From Dyadobacter sp. SG02 (lineage in GTDB: Bacteria; Bacteroidota; Bacteroidia; Cytophagales; Spirosomataceae), in the NCBI RefSeq assembly GCF_900109045.1, contig NZ_FNYL01000011.1, positions 233,510-297,509 on the forward strand: 64,000 bases of DNA, in the 5' to 3' direction. Numbering within the stretch: the stretch's first letter is position 1; each line of letters begins with the position of its first letter. The notes below the pieces were generated by a model. The model had not been told where the DNA came from and did not search any database. It saw nothing but the letters and a program-made list of their open reading frames with translations. Of this stretch, positions 8,728-17,464 are shown piece after piece. The position numbers and the translations under genes are program-made.

Positions 8728-9054
8728 TTCAAATAATCAAATGCGCAGGCTGGTTTTTATCAGCTGCCTGTAAAGTCCAACAACCGGAGCATTGCCTTTG
8801 TTACACATTTTAGAATAAAAACAAAAAAGGTGGCTGCTATGAAAAAGCAGCCACCTTTGCCAAAACACACGAAAACACTATTCGAAACAGAAGGCCGCAA
8901 AGCCACTTCATGCTACTCCAATACGGGCCTCAGACCCGTGTTTTGCATACGCAAAATTGAAATGACAAATATCCGAAAAGCGGAACCGAATGGTCCGCAC
9001 GATCTGTCCGAAGGTTAGGACAATCTGAACATCCTGTCCACTTCCCTTCACACG
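8728..9054. other. intergenic region with a bidirectional hairpin, no credible gene
   Basis: This 327-bp stretch separates two - strand genes. It holds the hairpin at 8826-8858. A short + frame (8830-9018) starts inside that hairpin and has no protein-like features, so I do not count it as a gene. Confidence 0.6.
8826..8858 (-). terminator. Rho-independent terminator
   Basis: A 12-bp stem (AAAGGTGGCTGC type, 8826-8837 with 8847-8858) is followed on the - strand by TTTTTTG. It is placed to end the AraC transcript that stops at 9055, leaving a 3' UTR of about 200 nt. Confidence 0.8.
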
Positions 9055-9876
9055 CTAGCGGGCGCCCGCGCGGAATTCTTCTGGCGTGATTCCCGTCTGT
9101 TTTTTAAAGAAACGGGCAAAATAGGATTGGTCGCTAAACCCTAGTCCATAGGCAATTTCCTTCACTGAAAGCTGCCGGTGATACAGTTCGCGCTTCGCCT
9201 CGATGAGCATGAGGCGGTAAAGCAACTTACTGACGGTCGTCCTCATTTTTTCGCGGAGCAGCTCATTTACCCTTTTGGGTGTAAGACCGATCTCCCGGGC
9301 ATAGAATGCAGCCGATTTCTCCTGCCGGTAATGCATTTGCATTAGTTGGAAAAGCCTTACCAGCCGATGATCTTCCGCTCCTGCGATTTGATGGTTATGT
9401 TTTCCGAAGCGGTAGAGATGGGTAAGAAATGCTGTGGTGTATTTCAAAAGCAGGGGAATGTCCGCAGTACCTTCGCATTCGAGCAATATAAGGTCGAAAA
9501 GGTGCATTAATGGTGCCTGCATTTCGTCCGGAATAGCAAAAGCTACATTCTCGAACGGCAGAAAAAGCCGGCGCAAATGCGGCTCTTCGATGCGATCAAA
9601 AATATCGTGCGCGAATACGATCGTACGTGCGCGCGGGAGCATGGGCGCAGGAATGGAATGTACCTGATTGGGGCCGAGCAAAAACACTTCGTTGGCCTTT
9701 ACAGGGAACGACTCGAAGTCGATGTGATGGGTACCGCCGGTTTCCGAAAACCATACAATGGCAAAGAAGCTGATACGATGGCTGAGGGCATGATCGCCGA
9801 ATGCGAGTCCACTGTCCGACGCCATAAAACGCGAATGCGGAAGTTCATGCAACGGGAAATCGGTAAGCTGTGCCAT
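9055..9876 (-). CDS. AraC family transcriptional regulator
   Basis: Regulator of 273 residues from ATG 9876 (MAQLTDFPLHE...). The longer frame to 9933 would start within the -7 element and is rejected. The N-terminal cupin sensing domain (FPVKANEVFLLGPNQVHSI) is followed by an AraC-type pair of HTH motifs at the C-terminus (FYAREIGLTPKRVNELLRE; IAYGLGFSDQSYFARFFKK; then QTGITPEEFR). A promoter and a GC-rich dyad lie in the leader, and a strong terminator follows, so it appears monocistronic. The target genes are unknown. Confidence 0.9.
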   Translation of the reverse strand: MAQLTDFPLHELPHSRFMASDSGLAFGDHALSHRISFFAIVWFSETGGTHHIDFESFPVKANEVFLLGPNQVHSIPAPMLPRARTIVFAHDIFDRIEEPHLRRLFLPFENVAFAIPDEMQAPLMHLFDLILLECEGTADIPLLLKYTTAFLTHLYRFGKHNHQIAGAEDHRLVRLFQLMQMHYRQEKSAAFYAREIGLTPKRVNELLREKMRTTVSKLLYRLMLIEAKRELYHRQLSVKEIAYGLGFSDQSYFARFFKKQTGITPEEFRAGAR

Positions 9877-9898
9877 GTGCGGTAACTGCCTGTAATGT

Positions 9899-9938
9899 CG
9901 ACGCGCCAGGGACATCCCCGGCGCGTCGCACAAATTTA
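9899..9938 (-). promoter_or_regulatory. promoter and GC-rich dyad in AraC leader
   Basis: On the - strand TAAATTTG (9938-9931) fits TAnnTTTG. Immediately downstream a GC-rich inverted repeat (GACGCGCC and GGCGCGTC arms, 9899-9927) sits in the leader ahead of ATG 9876. It could be an autoregulatory operator, an RNA hairpin covering the start, or part of the terminator of the upstream 4-kb gene, although it has no T-run. Confidence 0.5.
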
Positions 9939-9957
9939 CATACCTGAAACCGCTCTA

Positions 9958-12900
9958 TCACTTTTTGACCAGCACTTTATGTGCTAGCTCGGAACCATCG
10001 GCGTGTTTGGACACCAGGATGTACATTCCGGGCGTCATGCCTCTCAGATCGATTTCGGTTTGCGCGGTGCCTCGCTGATACACCACCGCCCCGCTTGCCG
10101 AGATGAGTTTCAGGCTTTTGATCGCATTCGAAGAACTGGAACGGATGAAAAGCTTCTCGCTCGCCGGGTTAGGGAATACCGAAACGGTTTCTTCCGCATT
10201 GCCCTCCGGTTCTCCCTGCAAGGCCAGCCGGGAAGCCATATCTTCGGCGGGTGCCGGGGACACGCTCTTGCCCGCGACATACGCCTGCACGTAACGCCAT
10301 GGGCCATACATCTGGCCCGTCAACGCGAGTGCGGGCTCGTATTTGACGCGCGCTCTCACCTTTGTATCAGGGTTCAGCTTGGTTACCAGTACTTTCAGCT
10401 CTGTTCCCGCCGCGGTCAGATCGGTAAAACCCGGCTGCGAGCCCGTCGACTGAACACTGTTGCTGATCGGTGTATTAGGCTGGCTGGAAAAAGCTTGCCC
10501 ATTACCCCTGGTTTCCCACACCAGTTTGCCTTTGTTCCGTCCCAGGAACGACCGGCTTTCAAGCCCTACTCCAAAGTTAGGCTGAGCGACATTGGGCACA
10601 TAGGGGTTTGCCATATCTGCATTATAGAGTCTCACACTACTCTGTTTACCTTGTAAAACATTGAACCAGAACTGATCCTGGTATTCGGCACCCCCGTCAT
10701 ATATATTGACGCCGCCCACTTCCTGAACGATCCCGTCACGACCCGGAATACCGACGACCAGATCGGAAAACCCGTCACCGTTCACATCACCCGCGCCCGA
10801 TACCGACGCGCCCATCTGGTCCAGCATGGCGTCACCCATGATCTCCCAGTTCGTCGGCGTTACACCGCCGTTAGGTCCGCCGGGGATCACGATAAAACCG
10901 CCTCTCTGAGCTGACTGGTGGGATAATTTACTTTCACCCGCGATGACATCGCTGTAACCGTCCCCATTCACATCGCCGGCGCTTGCTACGGAAATGCCCA
11001 ATGAAGCATTCGCCCAGCTACCCGGGAAAAAGCGCTTGTTGGCTTCGGTAAAGCCGCCCGATGCCCCGAGGTATATTGCCACCGCCCCTTCTTTCGACCC
11101 GCCACGGTCAGGAAGACCGATCACCGCGTCGTTGAAACCGTCTCCGTTCACATCGCCGGCAGCAGCCACCGAAGTCCCGAAATGCACATTTGCCAGGTCG
11201 TTCTTGAAATAGGTGGTCGTATTGTCGACGCCTGTCGAAGAGCCGTAATAAATCCATGCGGCACCACCTTCTACTCCCGCGGTATTGGTTGTCGGCGCAC
11301 CCACGATCAGGTCGCCATAGCCATCGCCATTGGTATCGCCCAGCCCTGCGACCGACGTTCCCATGCTTGCATTGATGTTTTTACCCGGCAAAACTTTGGG
11401 TACCGTACCGACACCGGTGGGTGAGCCGTAGTACACGTAGGCCGCGCCCCGTGTTTCGTTCACCACTTTGTACTTGGGCGCACCTACGACAATATCCGCG
11501 TAATTATCGCCATTGAGATCGCCTGCACCGCTTACCGACGTTCCGTATTTTGTTCCTCCCAGCGGCTCCAAAAGCACCTGGAAGTTAACCATGTCGATTC
11601 CGGTTGCGGTGCCGAAGTAGATCCGCACCTCGCCGCCATTAACGGCATTGCCGAAATGCGGATTTCCGATCACGACATCGGCAAAGCCGTCCCCGTTCAC
11701 ATCCCCTGCCCCGGCTACCGCCCGGCCGAATGGTATCTTCGTCAATTTCTGTGAAACATTGTACTGAGGTGCCCTGATCCCCTCGATCGATCCGTAGAGA
11801 ATGCAGCTCTCACCCGCGAGAAGCGGATCGGTCCCCGGCGCATTGATGATGATGTCGTCGAAGCCATCGGCATTGATATCACCTGCATTAGCCACTCCTG
11901 ATCCGGACTTGTGCACATACACCGAGTCTATAATCATGTTTTTGGCTGCGGTATGCCCCACGACGCCTCCGCCATGGTAAATCAGCGCGGTACCTTCGTC
12001 GGTTTGGCCATTATCGTAAGCATATGCTCCTATCACCACATCGCTGAAACCGTCGCCGTTCACATCCCCCGCCGAAGCCACGGCAGTCCCCATCCATGCA
12101 TTTTCCTGCTGTCCCGAAAAGACCGCATTTCTGACCGGGAAGTTTTTCGTGGAGTTACCGTAATAGAGAAAAGCAGCTCCTTCATTGGTCTTGGTAATGG
12201 TATAATACCTTGCACCAATAATGAAATCGCCATATCCGTCGCCATTGACGTCACCCGCGCCTGCCACGGCCCACCCGAACTGGCCCTCTTTCTGGTATCC
12301 CATGAACGTCCGCTTATCGCCGATAATCTGCCCCTGTGTGGAGCCGAAATACAAGAACGCGGCCCCCTCGTTGGTCTGGCTTTGCTTATATTGGTACGCG
12401 CCCATCAGCACGTCGGAAAAGCCGTCGCCATTGACATCGCCGATCGTAGCTACGGAATGCCCCAGGCGCGCATCGATCTGGTCGGCTTCTACTTTAAATG
12501 GATTGGCGGTAATGAGCCCACCTGCGCCTCCCCTGTACACAAAAACCGCTCCTTCATAAAGCTCGCCGTTGCTGTACAACCTCGCGCCGACTAATACATC
12601 GCTGAAACCGTCGGCATTGAGGTCTCCGGCCGACGATACTGCGTAGCCCATCATGGCACCGGCCTGGTTTGCTTCCAGCACTACTGCACCCGCGCCGGCA
12701 CCGGCTGCACTGCCGTAGTAAAGGAAAGCCGCGCCTTCATTGTTCTGACCATTGTCGTACTGATGTGCGCCCGCGAGGATATCGCTGTACCCGTCGCCGT
12801 TGACGTCCCCGGCCATTGCCACGGAAATACCGAAATTCGCGCCATCCTGATTGATTTCCAGCACCTGATTGGGATTGGTATTGAGGCCGCCGCCACCGCC

Positions 12901-14013
12901 GAAGTACACGAACACCGCGCCTTCATCGTTTTGTCCGGCATCGTAGTACGGTGCGCCCACGAGCACATCGCTGTACCCGTCCTTGTTCAGGTCGCCCGCG
13001 CTGGATACCGACGTACCGGCCTGCGCATTCGCCTGGTTGCTTTGTAGAATCGTTGCGGCAAGGCTCAACCCTCCGGCGGTTCCGGGGAACAGGAATGCCG
13101 CGCCTTCATCGGACTGCCCGTTATCGTATTTGGGTGCTCCGATGATCACATCGCTGTATCCGTCGCCGTTCACATCGCCGGCACTGGATACCGAGTAACC
13201 CACCCAGGCATGGTACTGGTGGATTTCCAGCCTTTTGTTGGCCGAAGCCGGTCCTCCTCCGACGATCGGATCGATCGTTACCGGGAATGCCGCATGTTCC
13301 ACATCCGTAATGATCTCGATCTGATTGCCGGTGTAGGCCAGGGTCGCGTCGAGGATTTGCCCGTTGGCATCCCAGCATTTCAAGCCGTTGTAAACGAGCT
13401 CTTCGGAACGGGCGCCGTCGATAACTTTGGTTATAAAGCGAAGTTCATTTTCACCTTCATCCAAAACCTTCGCGCCCGAAACAGCCAGCTTCACGGCCAA
13501 CGATTTGACTCCCCCGGGAGCACTCCGGATGATGAAATTCTGGCGGACGCCATTTTCATTGTTAATAAACTCTTCTGAAAAATCGCCGTGATCAATGACC
13601 ACTTTATTTTCAGAACTGCTTACGCGCCCGTCCCGCGACACCGCGTAAAGCAATTTACCATCACCAAAAACCCCTTGATTTACGAGTTTCAATGTAAAAT
13701 CCGAACCTGTCGAATCCACCCGTTTTTGGAGCGTCAATGCCCCGGGCGCATAGGTAGCGCGCAGGTTTTGATGGCGGTTAGGGCTTTGGAAAACACCCGT
13801 CCGTTCGTCGAAAGTAATGTGGTATTCGCTGGTGGCAATCACGTCCCTGATACCGGACAACGCGCTATCGGGCAGTGTCACGCCGTCTTTTGCGATTGCC
13901 GGTATTTCGGGCGTCAGGGTGCTTGTAATGGTGAGCGTTTCTTGAATGTTTTTGTGAAACAAAAGACCCAGTGTCAATAGAGAAACGAAGAGGAATTTGT
14001 AGTAATTTTTCAT
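9958..14013 (-). CDS. FG-GAP repeat surface protein with T9SS sorting domain
   Basis: Large exported protein (about 1351 residues from ATG 14013; an ATG 6 nt upstream is also possible). An N-terminal signal segment (KFLFVSLLTLGLLF) is followed by a region of about 230 residues without recognised fold. Then come 14 FG-GAP/integrin-alpha-like repeats, each with a Ca-binding loop of the type DVNGDGYSDVIIGAP, predicting one or two beta-propellers. The C-terminus (VFPNPASEKLFIRSS ... LAHKVLVKK) is a type A T9SS sorting domain, so the protein should be exported by the Por system and anchored or released at the surface. Likely role is adhesion or binding of a polymer or cell partner (inference). Confidence 0.88.
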   Translation of the reverse strand: MKNYYKFLFVSLLTLGLLFHKNIQETLTITSTLTPEIPAIAKDGVTLPDSALSGIRDVIATSEYHITFDERTGVFQSPNRHQNLRATYAPGALTLQKRVDSTGSDFTLKLVNQGVFGDGKLLYAVSRDGRVSSSENKVVIDHGDFSEEFINNENGVRQNFIIRSAPGGVKSLAVKLAVSGAKVLDEGENELRFITKVIDGARSEELVYNGLKCWDANGQILDATLAYTGNQIEIITDVEHAAFPVTIDPIVGGGPASANKRLEIHQYHAWVGYSVSSAGDVNGDGYSDVIIGAPKYDNGQSDEGAAFLFPGTAGGLSLAATILQSNQANAQAGTSVSSAGDLNKDGYSDVLVGAPYYDAGQNDEGAVFVYFGGGGGLNTNPNQVLEINQDGANFGISVAMAGDVNGDGYSDILAGAHQYDNGQNNEGAAFLYYGSAAGAGAGAVVLEANQAGAMMGYAVSSAGDLNADGFSDVLVGARLYSNGELYEGAVFVYRGGAGGLITANPFKVEADQIDARLGHSVATIGDVNGDGFSDVLMGAYQYKQSQTNEGAAFLYFGSTQGQIIGDKRTFMGYQKEGQFGWAVAGAGDVNGDGYGDFIIGARYYTITKTNEGAAFLYYGNSTKNFPVRNAVFSGQQENAWMGTAVASAGDVNGDGFSDVVIGAYAYDNGQTDEGTALIYHGGGVVGHTAAKNMIIDSVYVHKSGSGVANAGDINADGFDDIIINAPGTDPLLAGESCILYGSIEGIRAPQYNVSQKLTKIPFGRAVAGAGDVNGDGFADVVIGNPHFGNAVNGGEVRIYFGTATGIDMVNFQVLLEPLGGTKYGTSVSGAGDLNGDNYADIVVGAPKYKVVNETRGAAYVYYGSPTGVGTVPKVLPGKNINASMGTSVAGLGDTNGDGYGDLIVGAPTTNTAGVEGGAAWIYYGSSTGVDNTTTYFKNDLANVHFGTSVAAAGDVNGDGFNDAVIGLPDRGGSKEGAVAIYLGASGGFTEANKRFFPGSWANASLGISVASAGDVNGDGYSDVIAGESKLSHQSAQRGGFIVIPGGPNGGVTPTNWEIMGDAMLDQMGASVSGAGDVNGDGFSDLVVGIPGRDGIVQEVGGVNIYDGGAEYQDQFWFNVLQGKQSSVRLYNADMANPYVPNVAQPNFGVGLESRSFLGRNKGKLVWETRGNGQAFSSQPNTPISNSVQSTGSQPGFTDLTAAGTELKVLVTKLNPDTKVRARVKYEPALALTGQMYGPWRYVQAYVAGKSVSPAPAEDMASRLALQGEPEGNAEETVSVFPNPASEKLFIRSSSSNAIKSLKLISASGAVVYQRGTAQTEIDLRGMTPGMYILVSKHADGSELAHKVLVKK
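10740..13205 (-). repeat. coding tandem array of 14 FG-GAP repeats
   Basis: Degenerate tandem units of roughly 170-200 bp inside the surface-protein gene. The most constant part encodes GD-x-N-x-DG-(Y/F)-x-D. Units differ enough at the nucleotide level that this is an old array rather than a recent expansion. Confidence 0.85.
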
Positions 14014-14334
14014 TGGCATTTTTGGATACAAATAGTTGTTAACCAGTTCAGACAAAATCAAATACATTGATTTCGACGAAGGTAATTGCTGCCAATTTTA
14101 CTACCGTAATCTTATTATGTAGCGGTCAATAAACTGATAATCCGGGTTATAATGCATTGCAAGGATTTCGTAATTGCATCCGGAGATATTAACCGGATAC
14201 AGTCACGTCCAAAAACAAAACCGGTCATTTTCTGTACCGCAATGGTCTTTCAAAACCAGAAATGCCCCGTATATGGAAACGGGTAAGTAAGGTGATTTCG
14301 GTCGTTGCCGGCTATGGATCGGCCGCGTTGGGCA
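14014..14334. other. intergenic, upstream region of the FG-GAP gene
   Basis: About 320 bp without a convincing ORF. It should carry the promoter of the FG-GAP gene; only a weak -7-like TACCTTCG (around 14079-14086, - strand) was seen. The 3' side overlaps the end of the lipoprotein gene. Confidence 0.4.
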
Positions 14335-15045
14335 TTAATTCAGGTTCAAACCGACGGTCAAACCGAGGTAAGGTTTTCCCTGGTAAATCCAGTATTGCCT
14401 GTTTTTATCAAGAAGGTGGTCGAAGCCCAGCGCCAGCCCGAAATTCAGCTTTTCGACGCCCATTAAAACACACAATGCCTTCGACCAGATAAACCCGTCA
14501 TATTCGACATTGATATTATCGTTCGTCACCCACGGGTTCATGGGCGTAACCCCGACGCCGGTGGCCAATCCCGCCGAAAATCCCAAGTGTGTCACCCTTT
14601 GACTAACCTTACCGATCGGATTACTTTTATAAGATAATTCATAGGTATCATTCCGATAACCCAGATACAATGCGCCATTAAGGTGATTACTCAATTGTGG
14701 AGTGAATGAGTGGGTCGAAGGGCGGTATTTAAAAGGTATGGTGAGCACATCGAGGTCGAAAGTATTTTTCCAGTATTTGCTCGCGGCAATTTCCTTATCG
14801 ACAGCCGTGCCCGGAAAAATCTTTGGCTTCAAACTTTTGCGATCCGGCCTGGCCGTTCTCCACCCGGCCCCTAACCGGTATACCAAAACCGAATCCTCTG
14901 TATTCTCGATGTAAACCGACGTTTTTCGGCCATCCTCTTTTGTTTTGTATACGCCGTCGGTCAGCTTGTATTTGGGGCTGTCTTTCAATGCGCGGCATGA
15001 TGAGAACAACGCTAACAAGGGCAGAAAAAGTAGTGTTTTATTCAT
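14335..15045 (-). CDS. hypothetical lipoprotein / outer-membrane-associated protein
   Basis: A 236-residue protein with a lipoprotein signal: hydrophobic stretch LLFLPLLALF followed by lipobox SSC near residue 17. The body shows alternating hydrophobic strands and ends in GKPYLGLTVGLNLN, a pattern like a small beta-barrel or outer-membrane-facing protein. No family is recognised with confidence. It lies directly downstream of the lanthipeptide precursor gene on the same strand, but a strong terminator at 15110-15147 separates the two. It could be an immunity-type lipoprotein, like the LanI lipoproteins of class I clusters, but no sequence similarity supports this. Confidence 0.7.
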   Translation of the reverse strand: MNKTLLFLPLLALFSSCRALKDSPKYKLTDGVYKTKEDGRKTSVYIENTEDSVLVYRLGAGWRTARPDRKSLKPKIFPGTAVDKEIAASKYWKNTFDLDVLTIPFKYRPSTHSFTPQLSNHLNGALYLGYRNDTYELSYKSNPIGKVSQRVTHLGFSAGLATGVGVTPMNPWVTNDNINVEYDGFIWSKALCVLMGVEKLNFGLALGFDHLLDKNRQYWIYQGKPYLGLTVGLNLN

Positions 15046-15109
15046 ATAGATCCGGGGAAACTGTGCACGTGTAAATTATCATTAAAGATATGTGCCAGGG
15101 CTACAAACG

Positions 15110-15147
15110 CCGCTGCCGGAATTTCTTAAAAGAGATTCCGGCAGCGG
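15110..15147 (-). terminator. strong hairpin downstream of the precursor peptide gene
   Basis: 17-bp arms (15110-15126 with 15131-15147, one mismatch) and a 4-nt loop. It lies 25 bp after the stop of the precursor gene and has a weak T tail on the - strand. Such hairpins often stabilise abundant short precursor mRNAs and limit read-through. Confidence 0.8.
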
Positions 15148-15172
15148 TAATTTAGCGATGATGGATAGCCTG

Positions 15173-15325
15173 TTAAATCAGGATCGTTCTGCATGACATG
15201 GTGCTGTGCGTGGTATCTACCTGTATAAAATCCTTGTTGCCACCGGTTTTGGATATGCCATTGAGCCGCGCTACTGTGAATTTGACCAATTGAAGTTTTG
15301 TCTGGGTTGATGCTTGCGTTTTCAT
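15173..15325 (-). CDS. putative class I lanthipeptide precursor peptide (50 aa)
   Basis: Short gene directly downstream of the LytS/LytTR pair and in the same direction as the LanB gene. The peptide starts MKTQASTQTK; the leader-like block KLQLVKFTVARLN (residues 10-22) resembles the conserved leader of Bacteroidota class I lanthipeptide precursors. A Gly-Gly at 28-29 gives a possible leader cleavage site. The 21-residue core after GG holds Thr38, Thr39, Ser41, Thr42, Ser44 and Thr47 as dehydration substrates, but only one Cys (Cys45), so at most one (methyl)lanthionine ring could form. The ATG at 15325 is the only start. The gene is flanked by a strong hairpin downstream and direct repeats upstream. 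Identification rests on leader resemblance and gene context; no search was run. Confidence 0.8.
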   Translation of the reverse strand: MKTQASTQTKLQLVKFTVARLNGISKTGGNKDFIQVDTTHSTMSCRTILI

Positions 15326-15400
15326 AGGGTTGGTTATCGTTTAAAAGTGATTAATACCCTGAAATAAGAGGACAAAAACCTTCTATTTAAACTTTTTATA

Positions 15401-15417
15401 CCAACGTGAGCCAACGT
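15401..15417. promoter_or_regulatory. direct repeat, possible LytTR-regulator binding site
   Basis: CCAACGT occurs at 15401-15407 and again at 15411-15417 (ACGTTGG on the - strand), exactly one helical turn apart. It lies between the kinase stop and the precursor start. LytTR regulators bind imperfect direct repeats with a GTT core. The site could drive the precursor gene from its own promoter. Confidence 0.4.
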
Positions 15418-15447
15418 TCGACCAAAGTGTAAATCTCTTCGCGCAGG

Positions 15448-16584
15448 CTACTCTACTGGTATTTGCACAGAAACTTTGAACTCATTTTCCGTCTCAGATT
15501 TTTCAAATTTGTACGATCCCGGATAGTAAATCGCCAACCGTCTGTCCAGGTTTGCCAACCCAATGCCACCGCTTCCCGGCTTTTTCCGTAGTGGCTGTGA
15601 TGGCTTGCTGTTGGTAATAGCGAAGTTTAACATACCTGCTGAAACAGTAGTTTGGATGTCGACGAACGAATCGTGCCTGTTGGAATGGACGCCATGTTTG
15701 AATGCATTTTCAACCAGGGTAATTAGTGAAACGGTGGGAACACGGTGGATCTCCATTATTTCCCCGTGATTCTCTACTGTGATGTGGCAGCGGTGGTTGC
15801 TTCTCATCGATTCAAGTTCCACATACAGGTTCATATAGGCAAGCTCAGTTTCAAGTTTGATAAACTCGTCATTCATTTCATACAACGAAAACCGCAGGAT
15901 TTCCGAGATTTTCTGAAGGTATTCTGCAGCGTCTTCCGAGACAGGTAAAACCTTGGCGTATGCAGCATTTAACACATTGAATACAAAATGAGGGTTAATC
16001 TGGGATTTCAGCGCCTTCAACTCCATAGCACGCGCATCGTCTTCGATCTTTTGCCTCATAAACCGCTCATTAGCAGCATATTTAGCTGTTTTCAGGGAGG
16101 CAGGTAATATAAAGAACTGCACGTCTGAAATGTCATTACCGAACACAAGCCATGCAGCAGGGTCCCGGAAATTGAAGGGCACAAGATACATGCTGGCATA
16201 CATTCTATATCTTTCGGTCATGTTTTCAAGCCCAAAAAAATGATCCACGGCCGAATACAATGCCACCGAAAACACGTGGTTTATTGCCAATGCGAAGATG
16301 AAAAGGACCAGAAAAAGGAAGAAGCCTTTCAAATAGTCACGAAGCAGATAAAAGAATCCGACGCAGAGATAATATTCCGGAATTACTTTCATGAAATAGC
16401 CGAAGCTCGCGATGCTAACGGTCGGATCCGAATTCTTCTTCAAGATCGTAGGCAATGCATAAGAATAATGCAACAAAATGAACAGTACCCAAAACAAAAC
16501 GTGGTAGGAGATCCGCAATCCCTGCGTCCGCGGGAACAGTAGCCTTTCAATGAGCGACCCGCTCTTGGTGATTGTGTTGTTCAT
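15448..16584 (-). CDS. LytS-type sensor histidine kinase
   Basis: Membrane kinase of 378 residues. Several hydrophobic segments fill the first 120 residues, a cytoplasmic coiled region follows, then the His_kinase motif SQINPHFVFNVLNA (phospho-accepting His about residue 200). A HATPase region contains VENAFKHGV and GSGGIGLANLDRRL. It starts 5 bp after the stop of the LytTR regulator, so the two are one operon and a cognate pair. Its position between the lanthipeptide dehydratase gene and the precursor gene suggests that it senses an envelope or peptide signal and controls the cluster (inference). Confidence 0.9.
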   Translation of the reverse strand: MNNTITKSGSLIERLLFPRTQGLRISYHVLFWVLFILLHYSYALPTILKKNSDPTVSIASFGYFMKVIPEYYLCVGFFYLLRDYLKGFFLFLVLFIFALAINHVFSVALYSAVDHFFGLENMTERYRMYASMYLVPFNFRDPAAWLVFGNDISDVQFFILPASLKTAKYAANERFMRQKIEDDARAMELKALKSQINPHFVFNVLNAAYAKVLPVSEDAAEYLQKISEILRFSLYEMNDEFIKLETELAYMNLYVELESMRSNHRCHITVENHGEIMEIHRVPTVSLITLVENAFKHGVHSNRHDSFVDIQTTVSAGMLNFAITNSKPSQPLRKKPGSGGIGLANLDRRLAIYYPGSYKFEKSETENEFKVSVQIPVE

Positions 16585-16589
16585 CCGGA

Positions 16590-17405
16590 TTATCTTTCTG
16601 TCAACTGCCGGAGAACTTCGTCGCGCGTGGGCGAGACGGCTATCGATACTTTCATGCCGTTTAGCATGGTGACCATGTTTCCTTCGATCATCTTGATCAT
16701 ATTACGATTGACAATGTAGGACCGGTGCGTCCGGACGAACGTTGGGGACGGTAGCCGGGTCGTCATGGCTGCCATGGAGGCCAGCGTCACCAGCACGCCG
16801 TCGGTGTAGTATACTTTTACGTAGTCTTTTAATCCTTCCACAAAATAAATGTCCTTGAACCACACGCAGTACATCTTCCGGTCGGCGCGGATCCACATAT
16901 ATTCTTCCTGCGCCGTTTCGGTGCGATGTTCGGAAAGTTGTGCCGCCGGTGCGGGCTGGCGGTCGGTATGGGCCATATCGTTGGCTACTGCGGTAGTCTG
17001 CGCATCGGACCGGCTTCTTTCGTGGGCCAGATGGCTGTCGCCGAGGAGCCTTCTGACTTTGGTGACAGCCTTTAAAAACCGGTCGAATCCGACGGGTTTC
17101 AACAAAAATGCGGTTACGTCGAATGAAAAGCCGTCTACGGCATATTCCGGGTATGCCGTGGTCATGATCACGTGCGAATCCGGGGCCTGAACAATATTCA
17201 GCAGGTCGAGGCCTGATAGCTCAGGCATATTCACATCCAGAAAAATAATGTCCGGTTTGACTTCCGGAATCATTTCCAGTGCTTCCAATGCATTGTAGCA
17301 GCTTCCTGCGTAGTTCAACCAACTGAGTTTCGAAATCAGAAATTTAAGGACTTCATGAGCCGGTTCCTCATCATCCACAATGAGGCAACTAATTTTCCCT
17401 GTCAT
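16590..17405 (-). CDS. LytTR-family response regulator
   Basis: Response regulator of 271 residues. The receiver has VDDEEPAH near the start and the phospho-acceptor in IIFLDVNMPE (about Asp56), with the conserved Lys in FLLKPV. A low-complexity linker (about 130-170) leads to a LytTR DNA-binding domain (DIYFVEGLKDYVKVYY ... FVRTHRSYIVN). It is transcribed between the dehydratase gene (59 bp upstream) and the sensor kinase (5 bp downstream), so all probably form one transcript. LytTR proteins bind direct repeats; a candidate lies at 15401-15417. Confidence 0.92.
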   Translation of the reverse strand: MTGKISCLIVDDEEPAHEVLKFLISKLSWLNYAGSCYNALEALEMIPEVKPDIIFLDVNMPELSGLDLLNIVQAPDSHVIMTTAYPEYAVDGFSFDVTAFLLKPVGFDRFLKAVTKVRRLLGDSHLAHERSRSDAQTTAVANDMAHTDRQPAPAAQLSEHRTETAQEEYMWIRADRKMYCVWFKDIYFVEGLKDYVKVYYTDGVLVTLASMAAMTTRLPSPTFVRTHRSYIVNRNMIKMIEGNMVTMLNGMKVSIAVSPTRDEVLRQLTER

Positions 17406-17464
17406 ACTTAAACCGCGTCCGGGTAGTGACTTATGATCTTACTGTCGGCGCAAAGCAAATCCCG

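Noticed and set aside
8830..9018. 62-residue + strand frame between two - strand genes
   Set aside because: It begins inside a terminator hairpin and has low-complexity composition without domain or promoter.
10740..13205. Tandem repeats considered as CRISPR or minisatellite
   Set aside because: The units are coding, about 170-200 bp, and encode FG-GAP loops; no short identical repeats with unique spacers.
14335..15045. Lipoprotein as a proven LanI immunity protein
   Set aside because: Only position supports it; the precursor terminator separates them and no sequence similarity to known LanI was recognised.
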